Source: Gammaproteobacteria bacterium (lineage in GTDB: Bacteria; Pseudomonadota; Gammaproteobacteria; Steroidobacterales; Steroidobacteraceae). From it: DNA of 64,000 nt. Positions 15,189 to 23,571 of this stretch are shown here, piece after piece. The stretch covers positions 98,102 through 162,101 of the forward strand of contig JABCZO010000003.1 of the NCBI GenBank assembly GCA_013289615.1. The letters are read 5' to 3'. Positions within the stretch are counted from its first letter, which is position 1, and each line of letters starts with the position of its first letter. The notes under the pieces are model-generated. The model was not told the origin of the DNA. It worked only from the letters and a program-made list of their open reading frames with translations, and searched no databases. The position numbers and the translations under genes are program-made.

Positions 15189-17990
15189 GTGAAGAGCGAT
15201 AATACGCTCATGCCGCTCTCGTTCACGCGCACTCTTCCGTTGAAGGTTCGTGCGGAAGCCTACTCATGGCTCAATGCCGCAGCAGTGGAAGTGAACCAGG
15301 TGTTCAACTACTGCCGATCATTCCTCTCCAACCTGAATGCACGCAGGCTGAATGCACGCAAGCGTTCCCCGACGCGCGCGCGCGCCGAACAGATGTACGC
15401 GCGCGGGTGGCACTCCGATGCGGCAGAAATGTTTCGCGCGCTCGCCGAGCACGGCGATGGGCAGGCACAACTACGCCTAGGCCAGCTGTACGAGCGCGGC
15501 GAGGGCGTGCTTCAGAGCTTCGTCGAGGCGGTGCGCTGGTTTCGCACCGCGGCCGAGCAAGGCTCGCCCCCGGCAATGGGGCGGCTCGGAGAAATCTATC
15601 TGGTCGGTATGGCCGCCCCGGGCAGCGCGACGCCTGCGGCCCTGTCGCATCTGGAGGCGGGGGCGAGCCACGACTCGCTGCTCAAGCGCCTGTTTCCCCA
15701 GGGGCTGGCGGTACCGCAGGATCCTGGGCAGGCCGCGCAGTGGAATACGCGCGCGGCGCAGACCGGCGATGCGGCGGCTCAGGCGCGGCTTGGCCATCAG
15801 TATGCGAGCGGGCTCGGAGTGGCGCGTGACTTGATCGAGGCGGAGCGCTGGTTTGCGGCAGCCGCGACCCAGCAGCATCCTGCCGGCCAGCTCGGGCTCG
15901 GCCTGCTTCACGGCGGCGGCTATGGAGAGCGCGCTGATCATGCGCGCGCGCTGGCGTGGCTGGAGCTGTGCGCGGCGCGCGGGAACTCGACGGGTCAACT
16001 ATGCCTCGCCATGCTGCTGCTGTTCGGCGATGGCGTGCCGCACGATGACGCACGTGCGGCAACGCTGTTGGAACGGGCGGCGAATGCGGGCCAGCCGGCC
16101 GCCATGTTTCATCTCGGTGAACTGCATCGGCGTGGCCAAGGCGTGACGCAAAGTGCCTCGCAGGCCGAGACCTGGCTGCGTCGCGCGGCGAGCCGCGGAT
16201 ATCTGAAGGCATGGCTGTCGCTGGCGCAGCTGTTTCGGTCGGGCCCGGACCCGGATCTTAGCAGTGCGGCCGCGTTGTGCCGTCAGGCTGCGGATGTCGG
16301 CGTTGGCGAGGCGCAGTATCTGCTGGGGCAGATGTACCTCGCCGGCGAGGGCGTGCCACGCGACGCGACCGAGGCCGCACGCTGGCTCGCCAAGGCGGCC
16401 GATCAAAACATCACCGCGGCCTATGATCGGTTCGGGGCGCTGTCCGCGGAAGGCTTGGGGCTGCTGCAGGACTTTCAGGCCGCGGCGGACTGGTTTGTGC
16501 GTGCCGCCGCGCAGGGCGACGTCAACGCGCTTTATCACCTCGGCACGCTGCAGCTCGGCGGCCTCGGCATTGCGCGCGACCCGCGCGCCGCACACAACTG
16601 GTACCGCCAGGCGGCGAGTCAAGGCAGCGGCGCGGCCAGCCTGCAGTTGGGCATTCTCTATGCCACCGGTCAGCAGACGCGCCAGAACTACACCATCGCC
16701 GCGCGCTGCTATACCCAGGCCGCGGTCTACGGTGTCGCGGCGGGTCGTTACAACCTGGCGTTCCTGCACTTTCGTGGTCTGGGAGTGCCGCAGGATACCG
16801 CGCGCGGTCTGCGGTTGCTGGAAGAGGCCGCCGATGCGGGCAGCATGGAGGCCGCCTGGGCCCTGCATCATCAGTCTACGGCCGGCGAATATTTGCCGCG
16901 GGACCTGCAGGCCGCCACGCGCTGGCTGGTGCGCGCCGCAGAGCTCGGCAGTTCAGCCGCCGCGTGCCTGCTCGCGCAGCGGCTGGAGCGCCCCGATCCG
17001 GCCGTCCCGACAGCCAAGCGCATCATCGGCTTGCTCACCGCCGGCGCCATCCAGGGCCATGCCGATGCGCAGGCGATGCTCGGGCTGATGTATTTCGAAG
17101 GCAAACACCTGGCTGAGGATCAGCGACAGGCGATGCTCTGGTTAAAGCGCGCGGCTAACGGTGGCAATGCCTTTGCGCAAGCCCGGCTGGGCGATATCTT
17201 GATCCAGGGCAACGGCGCGCCGGTGGACCGCGACAGCGCTGCGCTCTGGTACGAGCGTGCAGCCCTGCAGGGACACGCCGGCGCAATTGCGGCACTGACC
17301 GCGCTGCGCATGGCCGCGGGCACCGGTGGGGATGAGCTGGCGCAGGTGTTTCAGCTGTGGCTGCGCGCCGCACAACAGGGCGATGCCGGGGCGCAGCGTA
17401 TGATCGGCGACTTCTATCTACGCGGCGTCGGCGTCGAAGCTTCTGTCGCGCAGGCGCGCCGCTGGCTCAGTGCCGCAGCACGTCAGGGCCAGGCGCCGGC
17501 GATGGTGCTGCTCGGCGGATTGCTGTTGCAGCACCCCACCGACGGCTCCGAACTGTCGCAAGCAGCCGAGCTGTTTCGGCGCGCCGCAGCCAAAGGCAAT
17601 AGCGATGCGCAATACAACCTCGGCGTGTGTCTGCGACGGGGCCTCGGTGTGGCCCGCGACGACATGGAGGCCGAGCGGCTCTATAGCAGTGCTGCGGAGC
17701 AGGGTCACGTGTCGGCCCAACTGGCACTCGGCTCACTCAAGGCGCAGAGCGCAGCGACGGAGACCGACTGGAAAGAGGCTGCACGCTGGTATCGACTTGC
17801 CGCCGATGCCAATCACCCCGCGGCCTTGGCGTGTCTTGCTGAATTGTACGAGCGGGGACATGGCGTCACACGCGACCAGTCTGCCGCGCTCGCGTTGTAC
17901 CGGCAGGCGTTGGCCGCTGGGCGCGCGGATGCCGTGCGCGCTGTGCAGCGTATCGAAGCAGCCCTCAGACAGCGCACAACCGGTGCCTAG
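15189..17990 (+). CDS. Giant Sel1-repeat protein with a TnpB-like N-terminus
   Basis: 933 aa from GTG 15189 (ATG 15210 is an equally good start). Residues after about 60 are some two dozen Sel1-like repeats of about 36 aa (e.g. AQLRLGQLYERGEGVLQSF, AQYLLGQMYLAGEGVPRD), a solenoid that normally mediates protein contacts. The first 42 residues are different: SFTRTLPLKVRAEAYSWLN and VNQVFNYC match the N-terminus of IS605-type TnpB proteins and then break off. A 15-bp tandem duplication (15333-15362) sits at the junction. There is no signal peptide. A hairpin GAGCG/CGCTC (15194-15209) abuts the ATG. Likely a captured transposase start, either replacing or extending the original one. Confidence 0.8.
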   Translation: MKSDNTLMPLSFTRTLPLKVRAEAYSWLNAAAVEVNQVFNYCRSFLSNLNARRLNARKRSPTRARAEQMYARGWHSDAAEMFRALAEHGDGQAQLRLGQLYERGEGVLQSFVEAVRWFRTAAEQGSPPAMGRLGEIYLVGMAAPGSATPAALSHLEAGASHDSLLKRLFPQGLAVPQDPGQAAQWNTRAAQTGDAAAQARLGHQYASGLGVARDLIEAERWFAAAATQQHPAGQLGLGLLHGGGYGERADHARALAWLELCAARGNSTGQLCLAMLLLFGDGVPHDDARAATLLERAANAGQPAAMFHLGELHRRGQGVTQSASQAETWLRRAASRGYLKAWLSLAQLFRSGPDPDLSSAAALCRQAADVGVGEAQYLLGQMYLAGEGVPRDATEAARWLAKAADQNITAAYDRFGALSAEGLGLLQDFQAAADWFVRAAAQGDVNALYHLGTLQLGGLGIARDPRAAHNWYRQAASQGSGAASLQLGILYATGQQTRQNYTIAARCYTQAAVYGVAAGRYNLAFLHFRGLGVPQDTARGLRLLEEAADAGSMEAAWALHHQSTAGEYLPRDLQAATRWLVRAAELGSSAAACLLAQRLERPDPAVPTAKRIIGLLTAGAIQGHADAQAMLGLMYFEGKHLAEDQRQAMLWLKRAANGGNAFAQARLGDILIQGNGAPVDRDSAALWYERAALQGHAGAIAALTALRMAAGTGGDELAQVFQLWLRAAQQGDAGAQRMIGDFYLRGVGVEASVAQARRWLSAAARQGQAPAMVLLGGLLLQHPTDGSELSQAAELFRRAAAKGNSDAQYNLGVCLRRGLGVARDDMEAERLYSSAAEQGHVSAQLALGSLKAQSAATETDWKEAARWYRLAADANHPAALACLAELYERGHGVTRDQSAALALYRQALAAGRADAVRAVQRIEAALRQRTTGA
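15333..15362 (+). repeat. 15-bp tandem duplication at the TnpB/Sel1 junction
   Basis: CTGAATGCACGCAGG (15333-15347) is followed by CTGAATGCACGCAAG (15348-15362), encoding LNARR then LNARK. It lies where the transposase-like N-terminus ends and the Sel1 region begins, so it may be a scar of the joining event. Confidence 0.7.
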
Positions 17991-18037
17991 GTTGCTCGCT
18001 GTGAGGCGGATGATAGGCCCAGAGCTGGTTTAGCCCG

Positions 18038-18652
18038 TCAGATCAGCCGAGGTACCAACCGATACCTCACTCGCGTGCGGTAGTTCGAATAGACGGGGTC
18101 GGCACCCAGAAAGCGCTCCTCGGCACAGGCGCGGGTGAACTGCAGCGCGCAATCGAGGAGCCACAGGCCGATGTTCCACGGGCTTGGATTGGCGATCGCA
18201 AAGCCGAGCATCCAGAACAGTTCGGATGCGTACAGCGGATGGCGCACCAGGTTGTAAAGGCCCTGGGTACGGATGCCGCGATGCGCCGGCACGATGCCGT
18301 AGCTGCGCTGCAGCGACAGCAGTGAGGCAACGACGCTGCAAAGGCCCACCAGCTGCACCACGTTGCCGACCGACGAGAAGGCCGAGGGTGCCGTCGGGCG
18401 CAGGATCAGAGGCAGGCACGTTCCGGCGAAGGCGAGCAGCCACAGTGGCGGCGATCTGGAGATCGCGGCGGCGTCGCGCTTGGCAATGTACATCGCGACC
18501 GACACGGTATTGACGACCAGCAGGCCGAGCCAATTGATCGAGCCGGTGTCGTGGTACTTGCGGTAGCACGCGTAGGCCAGCAGGCCGAGTGCCACGACCA
18601 CGACGACGTTGGCAACGATCTTGACGGCGCTCGCGAAGAGCTTAGGGAGCAT
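18038..18652 (-). CDS. Isoprenylcysteine carboxyl methyltransferase-like membrane protein
   Basis: 204 aa with four to five hydrophobic segments. The C-terminal part has the ICMT/phospholipid-methyltransferase signature: GIVPAHRGIRTQGLYNLVRH, PLYASELFWM, then AEERFLGADPVYSNYRTRVR, where the conserved RHP, E and Y-R residues bind SAM. Bacterial members methylate small lipophilic or thiol substrates; the substrate is unknown here. It lies six bases downstream of the desaturase-like gene on the same strand, so the two are probably one operon acting on membrane lipids. Confidence 0.82.
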   Translation of the reverse strand: MLPKLFASAVKIVANVVVVVALGLLAYACYRKYHDTGSINWLGLLVVNTVSVAMYIAKRDAAAISRSPPLWLLAFAGTCLPLILRPTAPSAFSSVGNVVQLVGLCSVVASLLSLQRSYGIVPAHRGIRTQGLYNLVRHPLYASELFWMLGFAIANPSPWNIGLWLLDCALQFTRACAEERFLGADPVYSNYRTRVRYRLVPRLI

Positions 18653-18658
18653 TTGAAC

Positions 18659-19477
18659 TCACGAGGGCTGACTCGATGTCCGCAGGGTCGGCGACCGTGA
18701 GTGTCGGCGCCAGGGCCAGAACAGCATGTGATGCAATCTGAGAGGGATTTCGCCGCTTTCCAGTCCCGTCGGCGGGTACTCGTCTGGCTTGGGCGCTCGG
18801 TAAGTGCCGAACAGCAGGTCGAACACCGGGAAGAACTGATTGAAATTGCAGTCGTGATGTTCCGGCAGCGCGGAGTGATGCAGGCGGTGGAACTGAGGAC
18901 TGTTCAAGCAGGCTGACCAGCGCCCGAACCCGACTCGAAGGTTCATGTGCAGGAAGTAATTGTAGAGTCCCAGCGCGGTATAGAAACCCACCACGGTCAC
19001 ATTGGTCTTCACCAACAGGCCGATCAGCGCGTAGATGGTGACGGCCTTCAGCACCATCTCCCCCCAGAAGTGTCGCGGCGCCGTCGAGACGTTCACGGCG
19101 GGGTCGCTGTGGTGCAGCGAGTGCATGGCCCAGAGCACCGGATAGCGATGCTGCGCGCGGTGAAACAGGTACTCGCCGCCGTCCATCAGCAGCGCGTAGC
19201 AGGGGATCGCGAACACCAATCCCACCCCGGATGCCGGCAATGCGAACAGGCCGCCACCGAGTGCGTTGACGATCAAGGTGGTGGCCGCACCGCTCACAGG
19301 CAGCAGCACGGCGTAGATCAGCCGCAGCGACACCACGTAAGCCACGTTAAGGCGCAGGCCGCTGATGCCCTGAGGGCGGGCCAGGCGCAATTGCTCGGTG
19401 ACAAAGCCGAACGCGATCAAGCCGATCTGAAGCGCCAGAGTTCCCGCCAAGCCGAGCGCCGCACTCATCCAGGTCAC
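18659..19477 (-). CDS. Sterol desaturase/fatty-acid hydroxylase superfamily protein
   Basis: 272 aa from GTG at 19477, preceded by GGAGG eight bases upstream; longer frames overlap the regulator gene. Membrane helices flank the eight-histidine di-iron motif: HRAQHR, then HSLHHSD, then HRLHHSALPEHHDCNF, with NVSTAPRHFW between them. Such enzymes insert hydroxyls or double bonds in lipids at the membrane face. It is placed between an AraC-type regulator and an ICMT-like methyltransferase gene, all on the minus strand with short gaps. The product is unknown. Confidence 0.88.
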   Translation of the reverse strand: MTWMSAALGLAGTLALQIGLIAFGFVTEQLRLARPQGISGLRLNVAYVVSLRLIYAVLLPVSGAATTLIVNALGGGLFALPASGVGLVFAIPCYALLMDGGEYLFHRAQHRYPVLWAMHSLHHSDPAVNVSTAPRHFWGEMVLKAVTIYALIGLLVKTNVTVVGFYTALGLYNYFLHMNLRVGFGRWSACLNSPQFHRLHHSALPEHHDCNFNQFFPVFDLLFGTYRAPKPDEYPPTGLESGEIPLRLHHMLFWPWRRHSRSPTLRTSSQPS

Positions 19478-19505
19478 GTCACCGCCCTCCCCGACAGCGC
19501 CTTGT

Positions 19506-20441
19506 TCAGCCGGTGGACGCGATCTGACCGCGTCGGCGCGCACGCTCCGCACGCTCGAGCGCGGCGGATCCGAGGCCAGGGTCCGGGCGCTTTGGCCAGT
19601 CCGGGACCGAAGATCTTGCCAGCTTGCGGCGATTGCGCTCGCCGTGGCGCGATACCGGCGCCAGACGCGTATATTCGGTCGGACTCTTGCGCATGTAGCG
19701 CCGGAACATGCGCGCGAAATAGGACGCATCGGTAAAGCCGGCAGCAATCGCGACGCCCGTGACCGAGGCATTCGACATCTTGAGCAGCTTGCACGCCGAT
19801 TCGATGCGCAGTCGCATCACGTAGTCGCGGCAGCTGCAGCCGAAGGTCTGGTGGAACAGGCGGCTGAAGCTGTAGCGACTCATGCCGCAAGCGCGCGCGA
19901 GCTGCGCGACGCGCAGCCGGTTGGTGTGGTCGCGCCGGATGTTCTCGACGATCCGTTCCATCACCGCCTTCTCAGTGTTGCCGCGCGCTTGCGCTTGCGG
20001 GGGCGGCAACATGGTGCCCGGACGTTCGATCTGGCGGGCCACCGGCTCGCGGCGCGCCAACAGCTTGGCGAGTTGCTGCAGATTGGCTTTCAATTCGCGC
20101 AGCGGTACCGGCTTTACCAGGTAATTCCAGACGCGGGCGCGAAACGCCCACACCGCCAGCTCCTCGCTGTGGGTCTCGGTGAACATCAGGATTGGCAAGC
20201 CGGAGTGCAGGCGCTTGACGCTCTGAAGCAGTTGCAGATCGGCCGCGCTGGGTTCCTGAAAGTCGAAGACCACGGCGTTGGATTGCGATTTGCTGAGCGT
20301 AGCCAGGACACGGTTCGGCACACAGGTGCTGACCGCGCACAGGCGTCGGCATTCCTCGAGCAACTCGGCAGGGCCGCTGTTCGAGGAACACGAAATCCAC
20401 AGCACTCGCAGCACGCCCGTCACTTTGCTCCCGGCCACCAT
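19506..20441 (-). CDS. AraC-family regulator with an atypical receiver-like N-terminal domain
   Basis: 311 aa from ATG 20441 (GTG 20444 possible). Residues about 10-125 look like a response-regulator fold: VVFDF supplies an Asp in the acceptor position, PILMFTET the Thr and NYLVKPVPL the Lys, but the usual N-terminal acidic pair is replaced by a Cys/Ser segment (WISCSSNSG). Residues about 170-270 are a complete AraC double HTH (LARACGMSRYSFSRLFHQTF, VAIAAGFTDASYFARMF). It is divergent from the Tad pilin genes and co-directional with the lipid genes, so it may control either or both. No sensor kinase is nearby. Confidence 0.85.
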   Translation of the reverse strand: MVAGSKVTGVLRVLWISCSSNSGPAELLEECRRLCAVSTCVPNRVLATLSKSQSNAVVFDFQEPSAADLQLLQSVKRLHSGLPILMFTETHSEELAVWAFRARVWNYLVKPVPLRELKANLQQLAKLLARREPVARQIERPGTMLPPPQAQARGNTEKAVMERIVENIRRDHTNRLRVAQLARACGMSRYSFSRLFHQTFGCSCRDYVMRLRIESACKLLKMSNASVTGVAIAAGFTDASYFARMFRRYMRKSPTEYTRLAPVSRHGERNRRKLARSSVPDWPKRPDPGLGSAALERAERARRRGQIASTG

Positions 20442-20581
20442 CACTTTTGTGCAGTGACTGTCATAATATGGCGCTGAAAAGTCAAGGCTATTTAACTTAT
20501 ATGACGATTTCGGCGAGAACCGCCCTTAAACCATTGCGGCGCCGCAGAAATCCTCACTATGTCAAATATGCACAAAAGTGC
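20442..20581. promoter_or_regulatory. Paired palindromic sites in the araC/flp intergenic region
   Basis: CACTTTTGTGC (20442-20452) and its exact inverse complement GCACAAAAGTG (20570-20580, then C) lie 117 bp apart. Each is itself nearly palindromic (GCAC-N4-GTGC). The first abuts the regulator's start codon, the second sits about 158 bp before the first flp gene. The arrangement suggests autoregulation and pilin control by a dimeric regulator, possibly with looping. The rest of 20582-20738 shows no clear sigma-70 promoter to me. Confidence 0.5.
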
Positions 20582-20738
20582 TGGTAGGCGCACAAACGTT
20601 CTCGCCAGTGCCGGCTGAATCACCTAAGTTTGCACGATCACGGCGCTGCAGCTCGCTGCCAGGCGATCGATGAGCCCGGGCGGATGAAAACGCAGGGAGA
20701 CTGACTGGTTATCACAATCTATACATGAGGTGGCTCAC

Positions 20739-20906
20739 GTGAAGACGCTTATCGTTCGGTTTTTAAAGGATGAAGAAGGGCTGACGATGGTGGAGTACGC
20801 CATTGCGGGTGCCTTGGTGGCAGCCACGGCAGTCGCCGTGTTCACCAATTTGGGCGCGGCGATCGTGACCCGGATTACTGCACTCGTGGCGGCGGTAAAC
20901 GCCTAG
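20739..20906 (+). CDS. Flp-family type IVb pilin 1
   Basis: 55 aa, GTG start with AGGTGG upstream. A short basic leader (MKTLIVRFLKDEEG) is followed by the Flp prepilin site G/LTMVEY and a hydrophobic helix (AIAGALVAATAVAVFTNLGA). Cleavage after the Gly by the peptidase encoded at 21651 would leave a mature pilin of about 41 aa beginning LTMVEY. It is first of three pilin genes at the head of the Tad locus. It is short enough to be missed by length cut-offs. Confidence 0.93.
   Translation: MKTLIVRFLKDEEGLTMVEYAIAGALVAATAVAVFTNLGAAIVTRITALVAAVNA
20772..20899 (+). repeat. Homogenised pilin repeat, copy 1 (matches 21104-21231)
   Basis: 128 bases of pilin gene 1 match the corresponding part of pilin gene 2 (offset 332) with a single difference (C at 20864 versus A at 21196). 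The first 30-odd bases and last codons of the two genes differ clearly. The pattern points to recent gene conversion of the core. Confidence 0.9.
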
Positions 20907-21070
20907 GTTCGTCAACTGCTGGAGCGAGCGAAAAGGCGACCGCGCCGCGGTGAGCCTTAAGCTAGGAATCTCAACATCGAAACGGTTGGAATTGGCCGAT
21001 CGCAACGTATCCGCAGTCAGGGCACGCTGTATCAGCGCATTTGACCGGCACACGTCAGGGAGCATCAGAT

Positions 21071-21238
21071 ATGAAAGCATTGTTGATCAGGTTTTTTAAG
21101 GACGAAGAAGGGCTGACGATGGTGGAGTACGCCATTGCGGGTGCCTTGGTGGCAGCCACGGCAGTCGCCGTGTTCACCAATTTGGGCGCGGCGATAGTGA
21201 CCCGGATTACTGCACTCGTGGCGGCGGTAAATACTTAA
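21071..21238 (+). CDS. Flp-family type IVb pilin 2
   Basis: 55 aa from ATG 21071 (an upstream in-frame ATG at 21041 is less likely because the AGGGAG ribosome-binding sequence lies between them). Leader MKALLIRFFKDEEG, site G/LTMVEY and the same hydrophobic helix as pilin 1. The mature protein differs from pilin 1 only in the last residue (Thr versus Ala). The 164-bp gap before it has no recognisable gene; it holds a small GC hairpin without a T tract. Confidence 0.94.
   Translation: MKALLIRFFKDEEGLTMVEYAIAGALVAATAVAVFTNLGAAIVTRITALVAAVNT
21104..21231 (+). repeat. Homogenised pilin repeat, copy 2 (matches 20772-20899)
   Basis: Partner of the repeat in pilin gene 1, with 127 of 128 bases identical. 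Pilin gene 3 is clearly more diverged over the same segment. Confidence 0.9.
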
Positions 21239-21445
21239 ACATCGTCAACGCCTGTAGGGAGGCCGAAAGTCGGGCCGCCGCTGCGCGGTGCCCCTCATGG
21301 AGGCGCAGGTCAGGCCATGGCAGCGAGCTGCACCGGACTTGCGAATCCCAAATCGCGGCGGGGGGATATCGACCGAACGCCATACGCCCCGGTGCCAGGG
21401 GCGGTGCGTTGACGACATCAATCGTCATAACAGGGAGTATCAGAC

Positions 21446-21613
21446 GTGAAAGCATGGTTGCTGCGTTTTTTTCAGGATGAGCAGGGCCTGACGATGGTGG
21501 AGTATGCGATTGCGGGTGCCTTGGTGACGGTCGCCGCTGTCGGCGCGTTCACCAATCTGGGCAACGCGGTCGTGACCCGAATCACGGCACTCGTCGCCGC
21601 CGTCAATACCTAG
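21446..21613 (+). CDS. Flp-family type IVb pilin 3
   Basis: 55 aa, GTG start with GGGAG upstream. Leader MKAWLLRFFQDEQG, processing site G/LTMVEY and helix AIAGALVTVAAVGAFTNLGN. It differs from pilins 1 and 2 at several positions in leader and helix (Asn in place of Ala near the C-terminal part of the helix), so it may be a functional variant. It directly precedes the prepilin peptidase gene (38-bp gap). The 207-bp gap after pilin 2 carries no gene I can support. Confidence 0.93.
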   Translation: MKAWLLRFFQDEQGLTMVEYAIAGALVTVAAVGAFTNLGNAVVTRITALVAAVNT

Positions 21614-21650
21614 CGCATGAAACAGCCACCGAGCCGCGGGGCATGCATTG

Positions 21651-22199
21651 ATGCATAGCTTCGCCGATCTGTTGTTGCTGTCGGGAATTTTGGCGACCGC
21701 GGTTTACAGTGATCTGCGCTGGCATCGGATTCCGAACTGGCTGAGCCTGCTGGGTCTGGTCGCGGGACTTGCCCTGCAAACGCTGGCGAATGGAGCCCAT
21801 GGAATGGTCTCCGGCCTGTTGGGAGCGGGCGTCGGTCTGGCCTGCTTTGCTCCGTTCTACCTGCTGCGAGCGATGGGGGCCGGCGACGTCAAGCTGCTGG
21901 CGGCCGTGGGCTCCTTCATGGGTCCCGAGGGCGCGTTCTACGCGGCCATGTGCTCCTTGCTCGCCGGCGGGGCAGGGGCTATCGGCTACGTGCTATGGCG
22001 CGTGGTGCGCGCGGCGATCAGCACCCTGGTGCAGGAAGGACTTGCGGCGGTGGGCGCCTCAGCACTGGTTGCCGCAGGTATCGCGCGACGCGATCGATTG
22101 CCGTTCGCCCTGCCAATCGCGGTCGGCGGCATGGCCGCCTGGTGGTACGAAATTGAATCCTCAGGGGTAGCCACGTGGCTTAGAGGGGGCCATACATGA
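21651..22199 (+). CDS. cpaA: Tad prepilin peptidase (A24 family)
   Basis: 182 aa from ATG 21651; the TTG just before is also in frame. About six membrane helices. The two aspartates of type IV prepilin peptidases are seen in VYSDLRWHRIPNWL and GAGDVKLLAAVGSFMG. There is no N-methyltransferase zinc domain, as expected for the short TadV/CpaA type. It cleaves the Flp leaders and probably those of the TadE/F pseudopilins. The C-terminal end overlaps the next gene by ATGA. Confidence 0.93.
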   Translation: MHSFADLLLLSGILATAVYSDLRWHRIPNWLSLLGLVAGLALQTLANGAHGMVSGLLGAGVGLACFAPFYLLRAMGAGDVKLLAAVGSFMGPEGAFYAAMCSLLAGGAGAIGYVLWRVVRAAISTLVQEGLAAVGASALVAAGIARRDRLPFALPIAVGGMAAWWYEIESSGVATWLRGGHT

Positions 22200-23569
22200 G
22201 CGTCAATGCCATCAGCGGCGTCGATGCGATCAGCGACGCCGTTGCCGATCTGATCGGGCCGGTCCTGACCCGCCTGATGGCGGTCGCACCGCGGCCGGGG
22301 AGCCTGGAAGCCAGCGGGCTCACCCCGGAGATGCTCGCGGATCTGACCCTGAAGCATCTGCTGCGCGCCGGTTCGCTGACCAGTGCCGCCCTCGGCGAGC
22401 GCCTGGGCGTTGCCGGGCCGGTGATGGAGCCGATCGTGCAGTTCCTGCGCCAGGAGGGACGGCTGCAGCTGCAATCGCGCGCCGGCTTCGATCACGAGGT
22501 GCGCCTGGCGTTGACCGAGCGCGGGGCCCAGAGCGCCAACGATGCGCTGCGGCGCTGCGGTTACATCGGCCCGGCACCGGTGCCGCTCGAGACCTATACC
22601 CACATCGCGCGCGCGCAGACGATCCGCCGGCGCAGCCTTGCGCGCGAGAAGGTCAACCGCTCGTTCCGCGACATCATCATGGCGGATGATCTGTGCGATC
22701 GCCTCGGTGTCGCGATGGGATCCGGGCGCGCGATTTTCATCTACGGACCCGCCGGCAGCGGCAAAACCTACATCGCCTCGCGATTGATCGCAGCGCTGCC
22801 CGGAGAAGTGCTGATTCCGCATGCGGTCGTGGTCAACGACAAGATCATTCGCGTGTTCGACGCCGCGGTGCACGAGCCGATCGAGCTGCTCGAGGGCAAC
22901 CGGCGCCTGCTGCTGGCACAGGGATTCGATGCGCGTTTCACGCTGTGCGAGCGCCCGATGATCCTGGTCGGCGGCGAGCTGACGATGGAGATGCTGGACG
23001 TGCAGTTCTCGCCCGCCACCAGCGATTACATCGCGCCGCTGCAGATGAAAGCCAATGGCGGTATCCTGGTGATCGACGATCTGGGACGGCAGCGCTTTGT
23101 GCCGCAACGACTGTTCGATCGCTGGATCGTGCCGCTCGAGCAGCAGATCGACCACCTTTGCGCCGGTGCGGATGCGCTGTTCGCAACGCCCTGCGATGCG
23201 GTGATCGTGTTCGCGACCAACCTGGATCCGGCCGAGCTTGCAGACGAGGCCGTGCACCGGCGTTTGGGCTACAAGATCCAGCTCGGGCCGCTGTCGATCG
23301 AACTGTATACGCGCGTCTGGACCGCGGTGTGCGAAGAGATGGGCGTTGCCTTCGATCAGAAGCTGCTCAACTACGTGCTGTCGAAATTATATCCGCCCTC
23401 GGGCCGGCCGCTGCTGGCCTGCCACCCGCGCGATCTGATCTGCATGGCACTGGATAAGGCCGCCTACGACGAGCGCGGTTCGCGCTTCGCACTCGAGGAT
23501 CTGCGCTGGGCCTGGGACAACTATTTCTTACCGAACACCGATGGCGGCGAAGCCGCGGCACTGAGGTAA
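22196..23569 (+). CDS. AAA+ ATPase inserted in the Tad locus
   Basis: 457 aa, translationally coupled to cpaA (ATGA). An N-terminal winged-helix-like region (LKHLLRAGSLTSAALGERLG, FLRQEGRLQLQ) is followed by a P-loop ATPase domain: Walker A FIYGPAGSGKTYIASRL, Walker B GGILVIDDLGRQ, and a sensor-like VIVFATNLDP, then a C-terminal helical lid. It is neither TadA nor TadZ. As I recall, similar ATPases sit in Tad loci of other Proteobacteria without an assigned role; a chaperone or regulatory job in assembly is an inference. Confidence 0.85.
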   Translation: MSVNAISGVDAISDAVADLIGPVLTRLMAVAPRPGSLEASGLTPEMLADLTLKHLLRAGSLTSAALGERLGVAGPVMEPIVQFLRQEGRLQLQSRAGFDHEVRLALTERGAQSANDALRRCGYIGPAPVPLETYTHIARAQTIRRRSLAREKVNRSFRDIIMADDLCDRLGVAMGSGRAIFIYGPAGSGKTYIASRLIAALPGEVLIPHAVVVNDKIIRVFDAAVHEPIELLEGNRRLLLAQGFDARFTLCERPMILVGGELTMEMLDVQFSPATSDYIAPLQMKANGGILVIDDLGRQRFVPQRLFDRWIVPLEQQIDHLCAGADALFATPCDAVIVFATNLDPAELADEAVHRRLGYKIQLGPLSIELYTRVWTAVCEEMGVAFDQKLLNYVLSKLYPPSGRPLLACHPRDLICMALDKAAYDERGSRFALEDLRWAWDNYFLPNTDGGEAAALR

Positions 23570-23571
23570 TT

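Noticed and set aside
21986..23257. 423-aa minus-strand open frame
   Set aside because: Antisense to the coupled cpaA and AAA+ ATPase genes, low-complexity His/Arg/Gln composition, no motifs.
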